This document shows, in pieces, positions 39,901-46,194 of a DNA stretch of 64,000 nt. The notes below the pieces were generated by a model, which had not been told where the DNA came from, searched no databases, and saw only the letters and a list, made by a program, of their open reading frames with translations. The DNA is from Atherix ibis (lineage: Eukaryota; Arthropoda; Insecta; Diptera; Athericidae): the NCBI GenBank assembly GCA_958298945.1, contig OY282607.1, forward strand, positions 53,483,020 to 53,547,019, given 5' to 3'. The number at the start of each line of letters is the position of its first letter. The stretch's first letter is position 1. The position numbers and the translations under genes were made by a program.

Positions 39901-42276
39901 CGGTAGAAGCTTAAAATAAAAGATTCCTTTGAAATCCCACCAAACAGATAGAATAACCTTTTTTTAATGAATATTGGTTTTCGAATGCTTTGAGCGGGTT
40001 CATCTTTTCTACTCCAGGATCTTTTGCGCGTAACATTGTTGTAGACAACCCATTTCTCGTCCCCAGTGATTATACGCTTCAAAAATGGATCATTTTCTTG
40101 GCGTTTGAAAAGCAAATAACAAACGTCAATGCGATGGCACACATTTTTTTCCGTACGAAGATGAGGAACCCATATGTCGAGGTTTGAGATTAAACCTACC
40201 CGTTTCAAATGATCATAAGCGGTCGAATTCGATAAATTTAAGCTCTCAGCGATCTCACGAGTTGTTATTCGCCAGTTTGCATCAATTAATGCCTTTATCA
40301 ATTAATGCCTTCATCAGCTTCAACTGGCGTTCCAGAACGTGGTGCATCTTCGAGATCAAAATTGCCGGATCGTAATTTTGCAAACCAGTTTTGGCACTGG
40401 GCGCTCACTTAACACATACTCTCCATACACATCGAATAATTTTTTCCTTCCTTGAACAGAATTTTTATCTTTTCTATAGTAAAAAAGTAAAATATGCCGA
40501 AAATGCTGTTCTTTACTTTCCATATTTAAAAGGATATTAACCAAAAACTACTGAATAGAGTCAACTTAAGTTGCATAATCATATGTATTTTGACAGCTAA
40601 CAAGCAAGCCTTGCTATGTCAGCTGTCAAAATACATATGATTATGCGGCTTAAGTGTGAGGTTGGTTGTGAAAATATACAATTAAGTCCTCTGTTGGGAA
40701 AAAGGAAATTACTTTCTGAACAACCTAATATATTAGCGCTGCTACGAACAGAACTTCAAATTAGATACTAGACTTGTCCTGGACCTTAGCCCTTACTTGC
40801 TAAATACAGTTTAATATTTTCACAATTTTTTTTAACTATATTTATAAGATCAGAATACGAAATCGAAGCGGATTTTATGTCAAGAAATGGCAAATCAAAA
40901 TAGGAAAACCGTAATAACTCGGAATTCAATTAATCACTGAGTTACTCGATATCCGAGTAGAAGTGGAATTTTCACCTTTTCTTAATCTAATCATATTGTT
41001 TCATTATTAATTTTAAGATTATTATACAGGTAAAAGCCTGAATGATTACTCACGCATTAATTCCCCACTATTGGAACCACATCTTCTGATTATCTACGAC
41101 TGTAGGTTAAGAAAAAAGTGAAGCATTGTACTAAACAGTACCTCGTTGGTTACGGGCTCGATAACTTTTTCAAACTATGCATTTTTGGTGATGCAATTGA
41201 TGTTCCTGTAATTCCCTGGGACTCTCAGTACCACAAATCTTCTCGATTAGATTTCGAATCATGTTAAAGCTACGAGATACTCTAACATGCTGAAATGTTG
41301 CTAATATTTTCTCTGCGTTTGAAAAATTGATTTTTCACTTGATAAGAAAAACTCAATAAGTTTTATTTACTCGTTGCTGGATAGTATAGAAATCATTTTA
41401 ATCTCCAACGATGATCTATAACCTTTGAAAAAAAGAACTTAAAAGTATTAAAAATGAACAAATTCTGACCTTTTCAAACCCTTCCTTCAGGTTTTCAGTG
41501 GCTCATCGTTAATAATCCGATAGAATGCTGCGTCTATTGCCATATATTCCTAACATCGGTAAACGAACACAGTTTCAAACTTGAAGTCCTTTTTGTCCTA
41601 ACATTGAATTCATTAATGATTCATTTTTCATTTGTAAAAACGCTCAAAGTTTTTAAGTTATTTTTTTCTTGAAATTTTTATTTCTGAACTAATATATATA
41701 CATATATATTTTTTTTAAAGAAAAACTTTCGTAGATAAATTTTATTCTAACAAAAAAAATTATAATTTTATTTTATTTACTTTAAACTAACAATTGTGTA
41801 TTTTGCTCGATTCGAATGTAATTAAATTTCTTTACTTCATTTAATTTTTGTATGAGAAAATACTAAAAATATGAGAAAATTATGGACGTTCATTTTTGAT
41901 ACATTCTCCTTCTAGGGTAGTAAATTTATAGCATTAGCCGATTATTGTGCAGTTGGTCATTCTGAGGTTTCCATGAAAGAAGGAGACTTTATTGAATTGC
42001 TTAAAATCGGTTGTGCTGGATGGTGGTTCGTTAAAATTTTAGGTATTTTATCAAATTCTAACTATTATTTTCCCTTTTTTTTGTTCTTTTTTCTCTCTTT
42101 TCGTTATATATGTAATATTTCTTTAACATTTATACCAAAAAATACTAAGTTAAATTTATTTCTACTTAGATACAAATGCTGAAGGATGGACACCGGCTGC
42201 TTATTTAGAGCCAATCAATCGTAAATCATCGAGAAGTTCAAGTCGTAATCAGGATAGAATTAGCTCAGAAAGATAA
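9863..42276 (+). CDS. Rho guanine-nucleotide exchange factor, DH-PH-SH3 (MCF2L/DBS-like), C-terminal part
   Basis: Eight exons (9863-9991, 21287-21382, 32591-32776, 32875-33192, 33380-33577, 33651-34100, 41916-42042, 42170-42276) join in frame into 536 visible residues. Approximate domains are a linker 1-48, DH 49-235 (HVLSELLETERIYVSEM; LKPVQRITKYQLLLKDLL), PH 250-360 ending in the conserved Trp of the last helix (IKKKWVAEIKRV), a Ser-rich linker to about 460, and SH3 463-517 (ALADYCAV ... GWWFVKI ... GWTPAAYL). DH-PH proteins of the Dbl family load GTP onto Rho/Rac/Cdc42 GTPases at the membrane. The trailing SH3 and the residues after the PH domain (KPLRQAASW) fit the MCF2L/DBS group by family knowledge. 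The N-terminal CRAL-TRIO and spectrin regions expected in that group are not in the window. Six junctions are phase 0; the last is phase 1. Confidence 0.9.
10140..10530. repeat. Degenerate pyrimidine-rich minisatellite
   Basis: About 390 bp, much more C-rich than the surroundings, built from recurring variants of (c)cgagYactat and tcacctcYatcgag. The right end is nearly exact: gtttagccgccgagtctacct occurs twice in a row at about 10460-10503, and cacctctatcgagtgtt occurs at about 10446 and again at about 10504. It lies directly left of the mariner at 10605, inside a GEF intron. No stable reading frame was seen. Confidence 0.65.
10605..11896 (-). mobile_element. Full-length irritans-like mariner, copy 1
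   Basis: The element is 1,292 bp with 28-bp terminal inverted repeats (10605-10632 and 11869-11896, starting cgagggtcattcaacaag) and TA target duplications at 10603-10604 and 11897-11898. The transposase is encoded on the minus strand, antisense to the GEF. Protein motifs (VTVDETWIHWYTPETKEQS, SAGKV, FWDSQGVIHIDYLEKGKT) resemble the irritans/Himar1 branch. It has a twin at 37638-38933. Confidence 0.95.
10669..11751 (-). pseudogene. Mariner transposase with a single nonsense codon
   Basis: A DNA cut-and-paste transposase of the usual length, about 348 residues when counted from the Met of MEKEQY (about 11718). The N-terminal HTH region (GKTRSEIKDRLDAVYG; FNEFVRGR) and the catalytic domain are in one frame, interrupted only by TGA at 11464-11466. 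The twin copy has CGA (Arg) there, so the stop looks like a C-to-T change at a CpG. The catalytic triad is complete: Asp in VDETW, Asp in HHDNAPAHTS and Asp in PYSPDLAPCD, with 34 residues between the last two (DD34D). The final Asp is followed by DFLF where the twin has YFLF. Confidence 0.9.
11899..13639. other. AT-rich intron segment with one tandem duplication
   Basis: A 72-bp unit starting ctacgacttcgattct is present twice in direct succession (about 12669-12740 and 12741-12812) with a few differences. Otherwise no genes or recognised repeats were seen. Confidence 0.55.
13640..13990 (-). mobile_element. DD41D-type transposase remnant with internal deletion
   Basis: The antisense strand reads FDEVHFSINGFVDNEKYHFW, matching the FSDEAHFxLNGxVNKQNCRFW block around the first catalytic Asp of the element at 54243-55375. 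It is followed after a deletion by RPRSCDLTPIDYFL and RYVK, the block with the last catalytic Asp. The text between them (the second Asp) is missing, and stops are present. Confidence 0.65.
13991..15119. other. AT-rich intron, nothing recognised
   Basis: No ORF, RNA gene or repeat could be supported. Confidence 0.5.
15120..15590 (-). mobile_element. tRNA-derived SINE (Val-type head), GC-rich
   Basis: On the minus strand the head at about 15512-15585 resembles a tRNA: an A-box-like tggtgcaatggtc, an anticodon arm accga-ctCACac-tcggt with a 7-base loop (CAC, Val), and a T arm with B box ggttcgattcc inside gcggg/cccgc. The 5' acceptor strand (gtgtgtg) does not pair with the 3' strand (tgccgcc), so it is not a working tRNA. 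The body holds direct repeats of ggtacggtcttgggtttttg (about 15255-15310). The length and tRNA head fit a SINE transcribed by RNA polymerase III. Confidence 0.75.
15591..15856. other. AT-rich stretch left of the TIR-family fragment
   Basis: It contains tttgacagctgattgcaccc near 15757, the kind of sequence often found at the 5' ends of mariner-like elements, but no transposase is attached. Nothing else is supported. Confidence 0.4.
15857..16110 (+). mobile_element. Left-end fragment of the CTTAGATTAAAG TIR element family
   Basis: It begins cttagattaaagaat and follows the left end of the complete element at 59615-61102 for about 250 bp. Matched landmarks include ccgtatatgtatRcg, gccatctagtt-like text and aatttaaacataacaatag/aatttaaacacaacgatag. 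Homology fades near 16110. No right end was found. Confidence 0.55.
16490..16660. repeat. 26-bp perfect hairpin with a repeated arm
   Basis: 16532-16557 (gatgagctatatatcaacga...) is the exact reverse complement of 16563-16588, separated by a 5-base loop. Outside the perfect stem the complementarity continues imperfectly (agcaactacactccttgatgagct against the right side). A second, diverged copy of the right arm with the outer part follows at about 16611-16655 (gctcatcaagcagtgtagttgct). This may be the end of a foldback element or a MITE. Confidence 0.75.
16740..17990 (+). mobile_element. Jockey/CR1-type LINE remnant, scrambled by internal duplications
   Basis: Reverse-transcriptase text on the + strand includes VPQGS.IGPLLFILAINDI, then FVDDIKVFSK (about 16950, the F-x-D-D catalytic motif). 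Later come DLGILMDKKIEFFPHINNIVAKS and DLVRSLLEYADAVWSPFYSSHIKRIE, the C-terminal blocks typical of jockey-clade proteins. The segments tttcgggatctacaat...cacaaactg and gttccgcagggtagtcat recur two or three times, so the order is palm, thumb, palm, thumb. Stops are frequent and no ORF survives. Confidence 0.75.
17991..18534. other. AT-rich intron, nothing recognised
   Basis: No supportable feature. Confidence 0.5.
18535..18730 (+). mobile_element. DD41D-type transposase remnant
   Basis: The + strand reads IDETHFRLNQFVNK, then a stop, then IWANGNP, and after a gap GVIGTYYFENDAGATI. These match the SDEAHFHLNG.VNKQNCRFW and GGIIGPYFFRNEAGNTVTVN blocks of the DD41D copy at 54243-55375. Multiple stops and a frameshift are present. 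Confidence 0.6.
19091..21286. other. AT-rich intron, nothing firmly recognised
   Basis: Short open stretches (for example 20471-20659) have no family resemblance. A 7-bp-stem hairpin (acgtgtc-gtgtt-gacacgt) lies at about 20144-20165. Confidence 0.5.
21287..21382 (+). CDS. GEF exon: start of DH domain
   Basis: The acceptor is TTTCAG at 21281-21286 and the donor GTAAGG at 21383. It is 32 codons, phase 0. It encodes HVLSELLETERIYVSEM, the conserved region 1 (first helix) of Dbl-homology domains, which contacts the Rho switch regions. An 11.3-kb intron precedes it and an 11.2-kb intron follows. Confidence 0.92.
21383..22757. other. Intron segment, no recognised gene
   Basis: Somewhat less AT-rich between about 21880 and 22750, with a stop-free run of 100 codons at 22475-22777 that matches nothing I know. 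No repeats with clear ends. Confidence 0.45.
22758..23451 (-). mobile_element. Cecropia-like mariner, internally deleted, copy 1
   Basis: The element is 694 bp with degenerate ends (ttggattatttggaaag ... ctttccgaacaaccca) and TA on both sides (22756-22757, 23452-23453). The minus strand encodes INGDEKWVVYNNVKRK (first Asp), LVNRKGIVFQQDNAKPHT and LPYSPDLAPSDYHLF. The spacing between the last two Asp residues is 31 rather than 34 because of a 3-residue deletion after KPHT. The first third of the transposase is absent: the sequence jumps from the RRIYVCDLLFKRQEN region to the right terminal repeat. Confidence 0.85.
23578..23780 (+). mobile_element. tRNA-derived SINE fragment
   Basis: The head gggcggtccattagcacagt has an A box (tagcacagtcgt, 23589-23600), an anticodon-arm-like ctgga-ctaccat-ccaag and a degenerate B box (about 23631-23643). 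The head is about 70 bp; the tail beyond it is AT-rich with no clear end. It is different in sequence from the SINE at 15120-15590. A 91-codon antisense ORF across it is not a gene. Confidence 0.6.
23781..26379. other. AT-rich intron upstream of the nested ORF
   Basis: A short tandem of cataca(c)c repeats lies at about 25893-25923. The last few hundred bases before 26380 are rich in A-runs and could hold the promoter and 5' UTR of the nested ORF, but no core promoter element can be defended. Confidence 0.45.
26380..27528 (+). CDS. Candidate nested gene, protein of unknown function
   Basis: A stop-free run of 442 codons (26344-27669) is exceptional in this AT-rich intron. The first ATG in it is at 26380 (MKFGGYNLKKASKQKQN). 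I end the exon at 27528, where aataat|GTACGTATG makes a good splice donor and where composition changes from a hydrophilic Asn/Lys/Ser-rich protein to AT-rich hydrophobic junk; unspliced, the frame runs to a stop at 27672. The protein is basic, with two compact acidic-basic blocks that look foldable (IIQDYFDNNSYTDIENDCEF, about residues 165-185; YKKLLLKYVNSKGYPSVREY, about 320-340) and a Cys-bearing middle (SGCNNNKCNYRR, RSCCGMK). No signal peptide or family match was found. It lies on the GEF strand within the intron splitting the DH domain. It could be a host gene or an old retrocopy. Confidence 0.6.
27529..28026. other. AT-rich stretch after the nested ORF
   Basis: A possible small exon bounded by gtacag and gtgagc lies at about 27806-27837 but has no support beyond those dinucleotides. 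Nothing else seen. Confidence 0.35.
28027..29329 (-). mobile_element. Full-length Mos1-like (mauritiana subfamily) mariner
   Basis: The element is 1,303 bp, with perfect 22-bp ends ccaggtgtataagcttaaat.. (28027-28048 and 29308-29329) and TA target duplications (28025-28026, 29330-29331). The ccaggtgta start is that of Mos1. The transposase is on the minus strand. The 5' leader carries an inverted copy of the beginning of the coding region (29178-29222 against 29025-29069). Confidence 0.95.
28095..29081 (-). pseudogene. Mos1-like mariner transposase, multiply broken
   Basis: N-terminal text FNLKKSTAESHRMLMEAYGD (minus strand, 29081 downwards) is Mos1-like. A frameshift near 28840 moves to the frame with MLAAQSGVTQPAISMRLRTM, VPHELNDMQMERRQNTCEIL and the first catalytic Asp in HRIVTGDEKWIYFENPERKK. 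The second Asp is in FLHDNAPSHT. Right after it about 10 residues are lost with a frame change, and the text resumes LPHPAYSPDLAPSDYHLF (third Asp). Near the C-terminus a Trp codon has become TAG (LPEK-stop-EKCVASEGKYFE). It cannot make active enzyme. Confidence 0.88.
29332..29839. other. AT-rich intron, nothing recognised
   Basis: No supportable feature. Confidence 0.5.
29840..30420 (-). mobile_element. DD41D-type transposase remnant, internally deleted
   Basis: The minus strand reads MSNEAQFHLIGFVNN then LWIHENLEVIHEKPVY, the first-Asp block (Asp replaced by Asn in SNEAQF). Next come Q-stop-DGATSKSGDTD (second Asp), then PHFPDLIDPNFFL and YLKGKVSLTD (third-Asp block). The C-terminus is IEQLEENIHNEINEIIPEIC. 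The segment between the second and third Asp is shortened. There are numerous stops. Confidence 0.65.
30421..32590. other. AT-rich intron, nothing firmly recognised
   Basis: The part near 30420-30990 may be the 5' end of the transposon remnant to its left. A minus-strand open run at 31699-31947 has no recognisable homologue. Confidence 0.45.
32591..32776 (+). CDS. GEF exon: DH domain, part 2
   Basis: The acceptor is TTTCCAG ending at 32590 and the donor GTAAAT at 32777. It is 62 codons, phase 0. It contains DILFGNLHELYTFHNDIFL, the DH segment in which Dbl proteins have FGNxxEIYxFHxxF, and ends in CFVQR. Confidence 0.93.
32875..33192 (+). CDS. GEF exon: DH domain, part 3 (conserved region 3)
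   Basis: The start after GTAG at 32871-32874 keeps the family pattern FVQR-RDTFYRLYSFYCQN; an alternative AG two bases downstream would break frame. The donor is GTAAGT at 33193. It is 106 codons. It holds LPLAAYLLKPVQRITKYQLL, the signature helix of DH domains that forms most of the GTPase contact surface. Confidence 0.93.
33380..33577 (+). CDS. GEF exon: start of PH domain
   Basis: The acceptor is TTCTAG ending at 33379 and the donor GTGAGC at 33578. It is 66 codons, phase 0. The text GELLLQDSFQVW ... RHIFLYQKAMLFCK is the first PH strands as found right behind DH domains (LLxQDxFxVW, RxxFLFxxxLLFCK). Confidence 0.92.
33651..34100 (+). CDS. GEF exon: end of PH domain and Ser-rich linker
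   Basis: The acceptor is TCTTTCAG ending at 33650 and the donor GTAAGT at 34101. It is 150 codons, phase 0. The first 55 residues finish the PH domain (IGLTESVRGDTKRFEVW, IKKKWVAEIKRVLLNQ). The rest is low-complexity, Ser/Asp/Asn-rich and likely disordered, with KPLRQAASWDTPP, a stretch reminiscent of DBS-type GEFs. The donor reads on as VSRHNIENT-stop if unspliced, so an intron-retained isoform without SH3 is formally possible. Confidence 0.9.
34101..37637. other. GEF intron, left part
   Basis: A trinucleotide/hexanucleotide (act)n/(actacc)n-like microsatellite lies at about 36105-36187. A less AT-rich block at about 34560-35110 holds a 49-codon open run (KPIEKQRSALRHKDEVIIQ at about 34575) with no recognised relative. 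The rest is AT-rich without features. Confidence 0.5.
37638..38933 (-). mobile_element. Full-length irritans-like mariner, copy 2
   Basis: The element is 1,296 bp, with the same 28-bp terminal repeats as the copy at 10605 (37638-37665, 38906-38933) and TA target duplications at 37636-37637 and 38934-38935. It is very close in sequence to copy 1 by eye, in the same orientation and in another intron of the same gene. The difference in length includes a 6-bp tandem duplication near 37715-37725 that inserts two residues before the C-terminal YVEK. Confidence 0.95.
37702..38789 (-). pseudogene. Mariner transposase, one nonsense codon and one frameshift
   Basis: The N-terminal part reads MEKEQYRSVIRVLFLEGKT and so on, ending at TAA 38484-38486, where copy 1 has ATA (Ile). 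After that the same frame continues through VTVDETWIHWYTLETKEQS to about 38240. There one base is missing relative to copy 1 (actgtttgactg for actgtttcgactg), and the protein continues in another frame with WTSPGERAPKKAKTVRSAGK and on through HHDNAPAHTS and PYSPDLAPCDYFLFPN. All three catalytic Asp residues are present (DD34D). Confidence 0.9.
38936..39787. other. GEF intron, nothing recognised
   Basis: A pair of ctttacgtaaa-type palindromic words lies at about 39191-39255. No gene or repeat with clear ends. Confidence 0.45.
39788..40725 (-). mobile_element. Cecropia-like mariner, 3'-truncated, copy 2
   Basis: It is related to the copy at 22758-23451 but keeps the N-terminal half. The minus strand gives MESKEQHFRHILLFYYRK (about 40524), then IKALIDANWRITTREIAESL, WVPHLRTEKNV, and ITGDEKWVVYNNVTRKRSW (first catalytic Asp), ending in LVNRKSIVF at 39798. 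The copy is cut off at 39788, just before the second catalytic Asp. The right terminal repeat (tcctctgttgggaaa...gaacaacc, ending near 40725) is intact. Frameshifts separate the HTH and catalytic parts. Confidence 0.85.
40564..40655. repeat. Perfect 26-bp inverted repeat in the mariner leader
   Basis: 40573-40598 (gcataatcatatgtattttg...) is the exact reverse complement of 40621-40646. With two mismatches the pairing extends to about 35 bp (40564-40598 against 40621-40655). The 22-base spacer itself contains caagc-aagccttgct. It lies between the transposase start (about 40524) and the right terminal repeat of the mariner at 39788-40725. Confidence 0.85.
40726..41915. other. GEF intron, nothing recognised
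   Basis: No supportable feature before the acceptor at 41915. Confidence 0.5.
41916..42042 (+). CDS. GEF exon: SH3 domain, part 1
   Basis: The acceptor is CTTCTAG ending at 41915 and the donor GTATTT at 42043. It is 127 nt, entered at phase 0 and left at phase 1. It encodes FIALADYCAVGHSEVSMKEG and then GDFIELLK and GWWFVKI: the ALYDY-like start, RT loop and n-Src/WW segment of an SH3 fold. The preceding intron is 7.8 kb and contains a mariner. Confidence 0.9.
42170..42276 (+). CDS. GEF terminal exon: SH3 part 2 and stop
   Basis: The acceptor is CTACTTAG ending at 42169. The phase-1 codon (G from the previous exon plus AT) gives Asp, then TNAEGWTPAAYLEPI. The Trp-x-Pro-Ala-x-Tyr-Leu pattern closes the SH3 domain. 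A 19-residue Arg/Ser tail precedes TAA at 42274-42276. Confidence 0.9.
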
Positions 42277-44528
42277 ATACAATTTTATTTATAAATAAGT
42301 TATTATAATCGTAATAATATTATTATCTAAAATTAGCTTAAGATAATAAAAAAAAATGTTTGTATGCTTCGATTTAAAAAAGAAAAAGAAAAAAAAATTG
42401 TTCACAGCAATTGTGGTTGTGCAAAACCATCATTTTTTTTTCTTTCTAATATGAAATTTTGTGAGGAGCTCCTCTGCTTTATTTTTTTATTATTATTGAA
42501 CAAAATACTATAATCAAAAAATTCATAAATAGTTTCAAAAAATCGATTGAAAAAGAAACAACAAAAATGTTTGTTAGCGAGTGTAAAGTATGTATATTGT
42601 GGTCTTTATAAACTTCTACAAATACTAGTCGTCCATAATAAGACTTCAAATATGAAAATTATAGCTAAATTTTAGGTGCCTTCTATTTGTGGATCCCCCG
42701 CAGCTATAATTTGCATTAGAAAACCATGTTTTTTTTTATTTAAATATCAGAAATAGTTTGAGTAAATAGAAGAAAAAAACCAATTCGTTGCTCAAATATC
42801 CAAATATGGTAAGATCTTCTTTTTCAAGATAGTTGAAAGAAAAATTATAAAAATCAACAAAAAAAACTATTCATGCGGCTGAATCTTATCGGAAATTTTC
42901 ATATTTTTCGAGACTACTATAAAAAAAAGCAAATACAAAAATTAATTTAAATTAATTAACCTTAAATAAAAAATCATATGCTTATAGGAAACGCTATGAT
43001 TTGATGAATTTGCGTATATTTAGAGGATGTGGATGGAATTTTCACATTTCGAATATTACGAAATTTTTTTTTAAATAATTCAATAAAAATAACCAAATTC
43101 AATAAAAGGACGGACTTGTATTTCGAGAGGTTATAAAATGCCTGTATATATATATGTGTTTGTGACGTGTTTATGTGTGCGTTCGCATGTCTGTTTGTGT
43201 TAGAATTTATCTACACTTGCATACATTTCTATAAATTAGCTTTTATTTCTAGTCCTAATAGAGAAAAATGTATCATCTAAAAATTAATATCGGGTTTGTA
43301 CATTTAAGATATATTTACCGATCAATTTGTTAATTAACAAATATAATATTTTCAGTCTAACTAAAAAAAAAAATTCTGTTTTATGGTATAATAATGAAAA
43401 GAAAAAAAAATTAGTTAAAATTGATATTCTTATATGAAAAAAATACTTCTTATAAATTGATTTCCTTTTGTTATTAGTTTCTTAATTTTTTTTAAATATT
43501 AAATTTACTTTTCATTAATAAATGAATAGTGATTTTTTCTTAGTATTAATTAATTAATATAAAAATATTTAAAAATATATGAAAATAAAGTGTTCAAATG
43601 TTAAATAAAATTTTGGAAAAATTTATTATAATCTTTTGGATAAAAAATTTAATGACATTAAAAGAAAAAAAAACAAGCAAAAAAAAAACTTTTTGCAATC
43701 ATTATGAAATTTAAAAAAAAAATCTAATAATTTTTTTTTATTTTAATTTTTGTTTTTGCTAAATAATAAGAGTAAAACGACTATTATAATCGAGAGTTAT
43801 ATTGTAATTATTAAAAATAAAGTACAACAAATCTACATAAATAAACAGAATAAAACTTTATATTCATGACGAATAATTTCTTATTTATTTATAAATAATT
43901 TTCATAATAATATTAATATTTACAATAATAGTTATCATAATAATAATGAAAATAAAAATAAATAATTATGAAAATATAATAGGGTCAGTGTTTAGTTGAA
44001 AATATTTTGGCTATTTTCGATTTCCCCCCCATAAATGTTGCTTTTATTTGTAATACGAGTAAATTATTATGCTTTGAACATGAGATTGCCTATGGTCAGT
44101 CTTAGACAAATTTTAACTTATTTAGTTTCAAAATTTATTTTAAAGTATTCATTATAAATTTTGAGCCGTTTTAATTCCATATTTGCAGAAATGTTCATAA
44201 ATGTGAAAATCGAAAATTTTAAATTATTGATTTTTTATTATTAATTATACAATTTAAAATATATATCATACGATACTGAAATCGGATACCAAAACTTACT
44301 ATATTAAGAAAAAATAATTTTGATAACACCTTTTATTTCTAGGGAAAAAATAAAATGCTTTTCTTATTTCCGATAATTTTAGTAAAAATTTGTATTTTTA
44401 AATAAAATTTTGGTCCCTTTCCATTTTTGTAATGAACACCAACCAACACGTATTTACTGAGTAAGTACAAATCTTAATAATAATTACTTGGTCGGCTATA
44501 TTATCTGCTATTCGTTAAATCCTTAAAC
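42277..44528. other. GEF 3' UTR and AT-rich downstream region
   Basis: The beginning is the 3' UTR; its end is not determinable. GT-rich tract tgtgtttgtgacgtgtttatg... at about 43155-43200. The rest is very AT-rich and repeat-free as far as I can see. Confidence 0.5.
42345..42350 (+). promoter_or_regulatory. Candidate polyadenylation signal (AATAAA)
   Basis: AATAAA lies about 70 bases after the GEF stop codon, followed by an A-run. Several later AATAAA hexamers exist, including one near 43098 followed by a GT-rich tract at about 43155-43200 that would suit a downstream element for a longer 3' UTR. AT-rich sequence makes any single hexamer weak evidence. Confidence 0.35.
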
Positions 44529-44830
44529 CTTAGATTCAAGAAGAACTGAATAGGCCTCTACACAAAAATTGTGGCACAATTCACTCACATGCAAAATAAC
44601 AGAAACGGCGTAAATCATTGGGGGCCAATTTTAAACTTCAGTATCTGATTGAAGCGGTTCGTTTAAAACCATTTTTATGTTATGTCATTTATGCGTAAAC
44701 AAATAGATTTTTTTTAATATTGCGGATTTTGTTGTTTGATAGAATTAGCTTTGGAAATTTGCAATAAAATACAGTATTCTATTTTAAAATATTATTAAAA
44801 CTGAATTACAAAGTTGAAGAGCATAAAGAA
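44529..44830 (+). mobile_element. End fragment of the CTTAGATTAAAG TIR element family
   Basis: It starts cttagattcaagaagaact.gaataggcctctacacaaaaatt and follows, in reverse complement, the right end of the element at 59615-61102 (60820-61102) for about 290 bp. Shared text includes ggcgtaaatcattgggggcc, gattgaagcggttcgtt and gtcatttatgcgtaaa. The other end of this copy was not found. Confidence 0.65.
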
Positions 44831-45134
44831 ATATAAATTGCAAGTTATCTGATTAAATCAGAACAATTATGTACACAAATAAAAATCCATTCCAAAAAAT
44901 GCAGAATGAATTAAATGAGAGAATGTGATATTATGTTTATGTTGAAATAAAACCAACCCGCAACTTAGCAAACATAAATTTTAATGTTAAACAAGCATAA
45001 GTAGATACAAAAAGCTTCATTATAATATAAATTCGGGTTTGTGAATGGAAATGGTGATTTAAATAGACATTGTGCATTTAAATTAAATTAAAAAAAAAAC
45101 ATTGATTACATAGAACATTACATCAAATTCTTTA
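44831..45134. other. AT-rich spacer
   Basis: Nothing recognised. Confidence 0.45.
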
Positions 45135-45136
45135 TA

Positions 45137-45565
45137 CGAGGGTCGTTCAATAAGTCCTTAGAAAAAAAAGGAAAAAAAATGTTTTTTTTTTTTTTTTAAA
45201 TTTATTTTTCAACATAATTTCGTTTTAGCTCTATACACTTTTCCAACCGTTTTTCCAAAATTTTTATCCCGTCCAAAAAATAGGATTTCGGAAGTTCTGC
45301 AAAATACTCATCCGTTTGAGCAATGACGTCCTCGTTGGAAGTGAATCTTCATCCGCCAAGCCATTTTTTCAGATTGGGGAAAAGAAAATAGTCACTCGGG
45401 GCCAAATCTGGTGAATAAGCGGGATGCTGCAACAATTCCATTCTCAATTCCACAATTTTGGCCATGGAAACAGCGCAGGTGTGCACACGCGCATTGTCCT
45501 GATGCAAGAGGATTTTTTTCTTCTTCAGATGGGGGCGTTTCTCTTTGATTTCCTCGCTCAACCGT
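45137..45565 (-). mobile_element. Mariner fragment, first unit of a duplicated block
   Basis: It starts with TA and cgagggtcgttcaataagtc and holds the C-terminal part of a transposase on the minus strand: SEEIKEKRPHLKKKKILLHQ with the second Asp, YSPDLAPSDYFLFPNLKKWL with the third. It is the same family as 46195-47476 and is cut at about 45562-45568 in the middle of the gene. Confidence 0.85.
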
Positions 45566-45599
45566 TATTAAATAATAAGCCTATCGAATATACTTTATT

Positions 45600-46192
45600 T
45601 ATGTTAACGTACGGAAAGTGTAAAAATTTGGGAATTTAGTACAAATGTATCCGGTGTTGAGGAAGAAAATAATTTTATTTAATTAACTTTTTATTTAAAA
45701 TAGTAAATAACAAAATAGGTCAAACAAGTTCGTATTGGCTGGTCTTATAATTAGAAACCAATAAAATAAACCACATTTTCCTTTGGTAATATCACATCAA
45801 AAATAAAAAAAATAAAAAAAATCCTTTTTGGTGATCAGTATTTGGTTGGGTATCCTTTATTTTTTATGACCGCCGCACAACGTTTTGGCATACTGACTGC
45901 TAAGTCCTGGCAAACCTTAATATTTATTTTGCTCCAAATATCTTTAATATTTTGAAGCAGGTGTCCTTGATTTTTCGAAGTCCTGCTCCTCAATCCTTTT
46001 TGAACATGTGCCCATAAGTTCTCAATAGGATTGAGGTCAGGACTCTGCGCTGACCAGTCTAATATATTAATTTTATTCTCCGTAAACCAACACTTCACTA
46101 ACCGTGAAGTGTGTTTAGGATCATTATCCTGTTGAAAAATATAGGAGACAGGCATGTTATCATCACAATATGGTCCATTATATTTTCCAATA
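45600..46192 (-). mobile_element. Tc1 (DD34E) fragment, first unit
   Basis: It begins like the Tc1 at 47487 (cgtacggaaagtgtaaaaat). The minus strand ORF 45835-46155 reads MPVSYIFQQDNDPKHTSRL ... DWSAQSPDLNPIENLW: second catalytic Asp, 34 residues, catalytic Glu. It stops at ccattatattttccaata (46192), where the mariner at 46195 begins. In the second Tc1 copy the sequence continues past this point. Confidence 0.88.
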
Positions 46193-46194
46193 TA

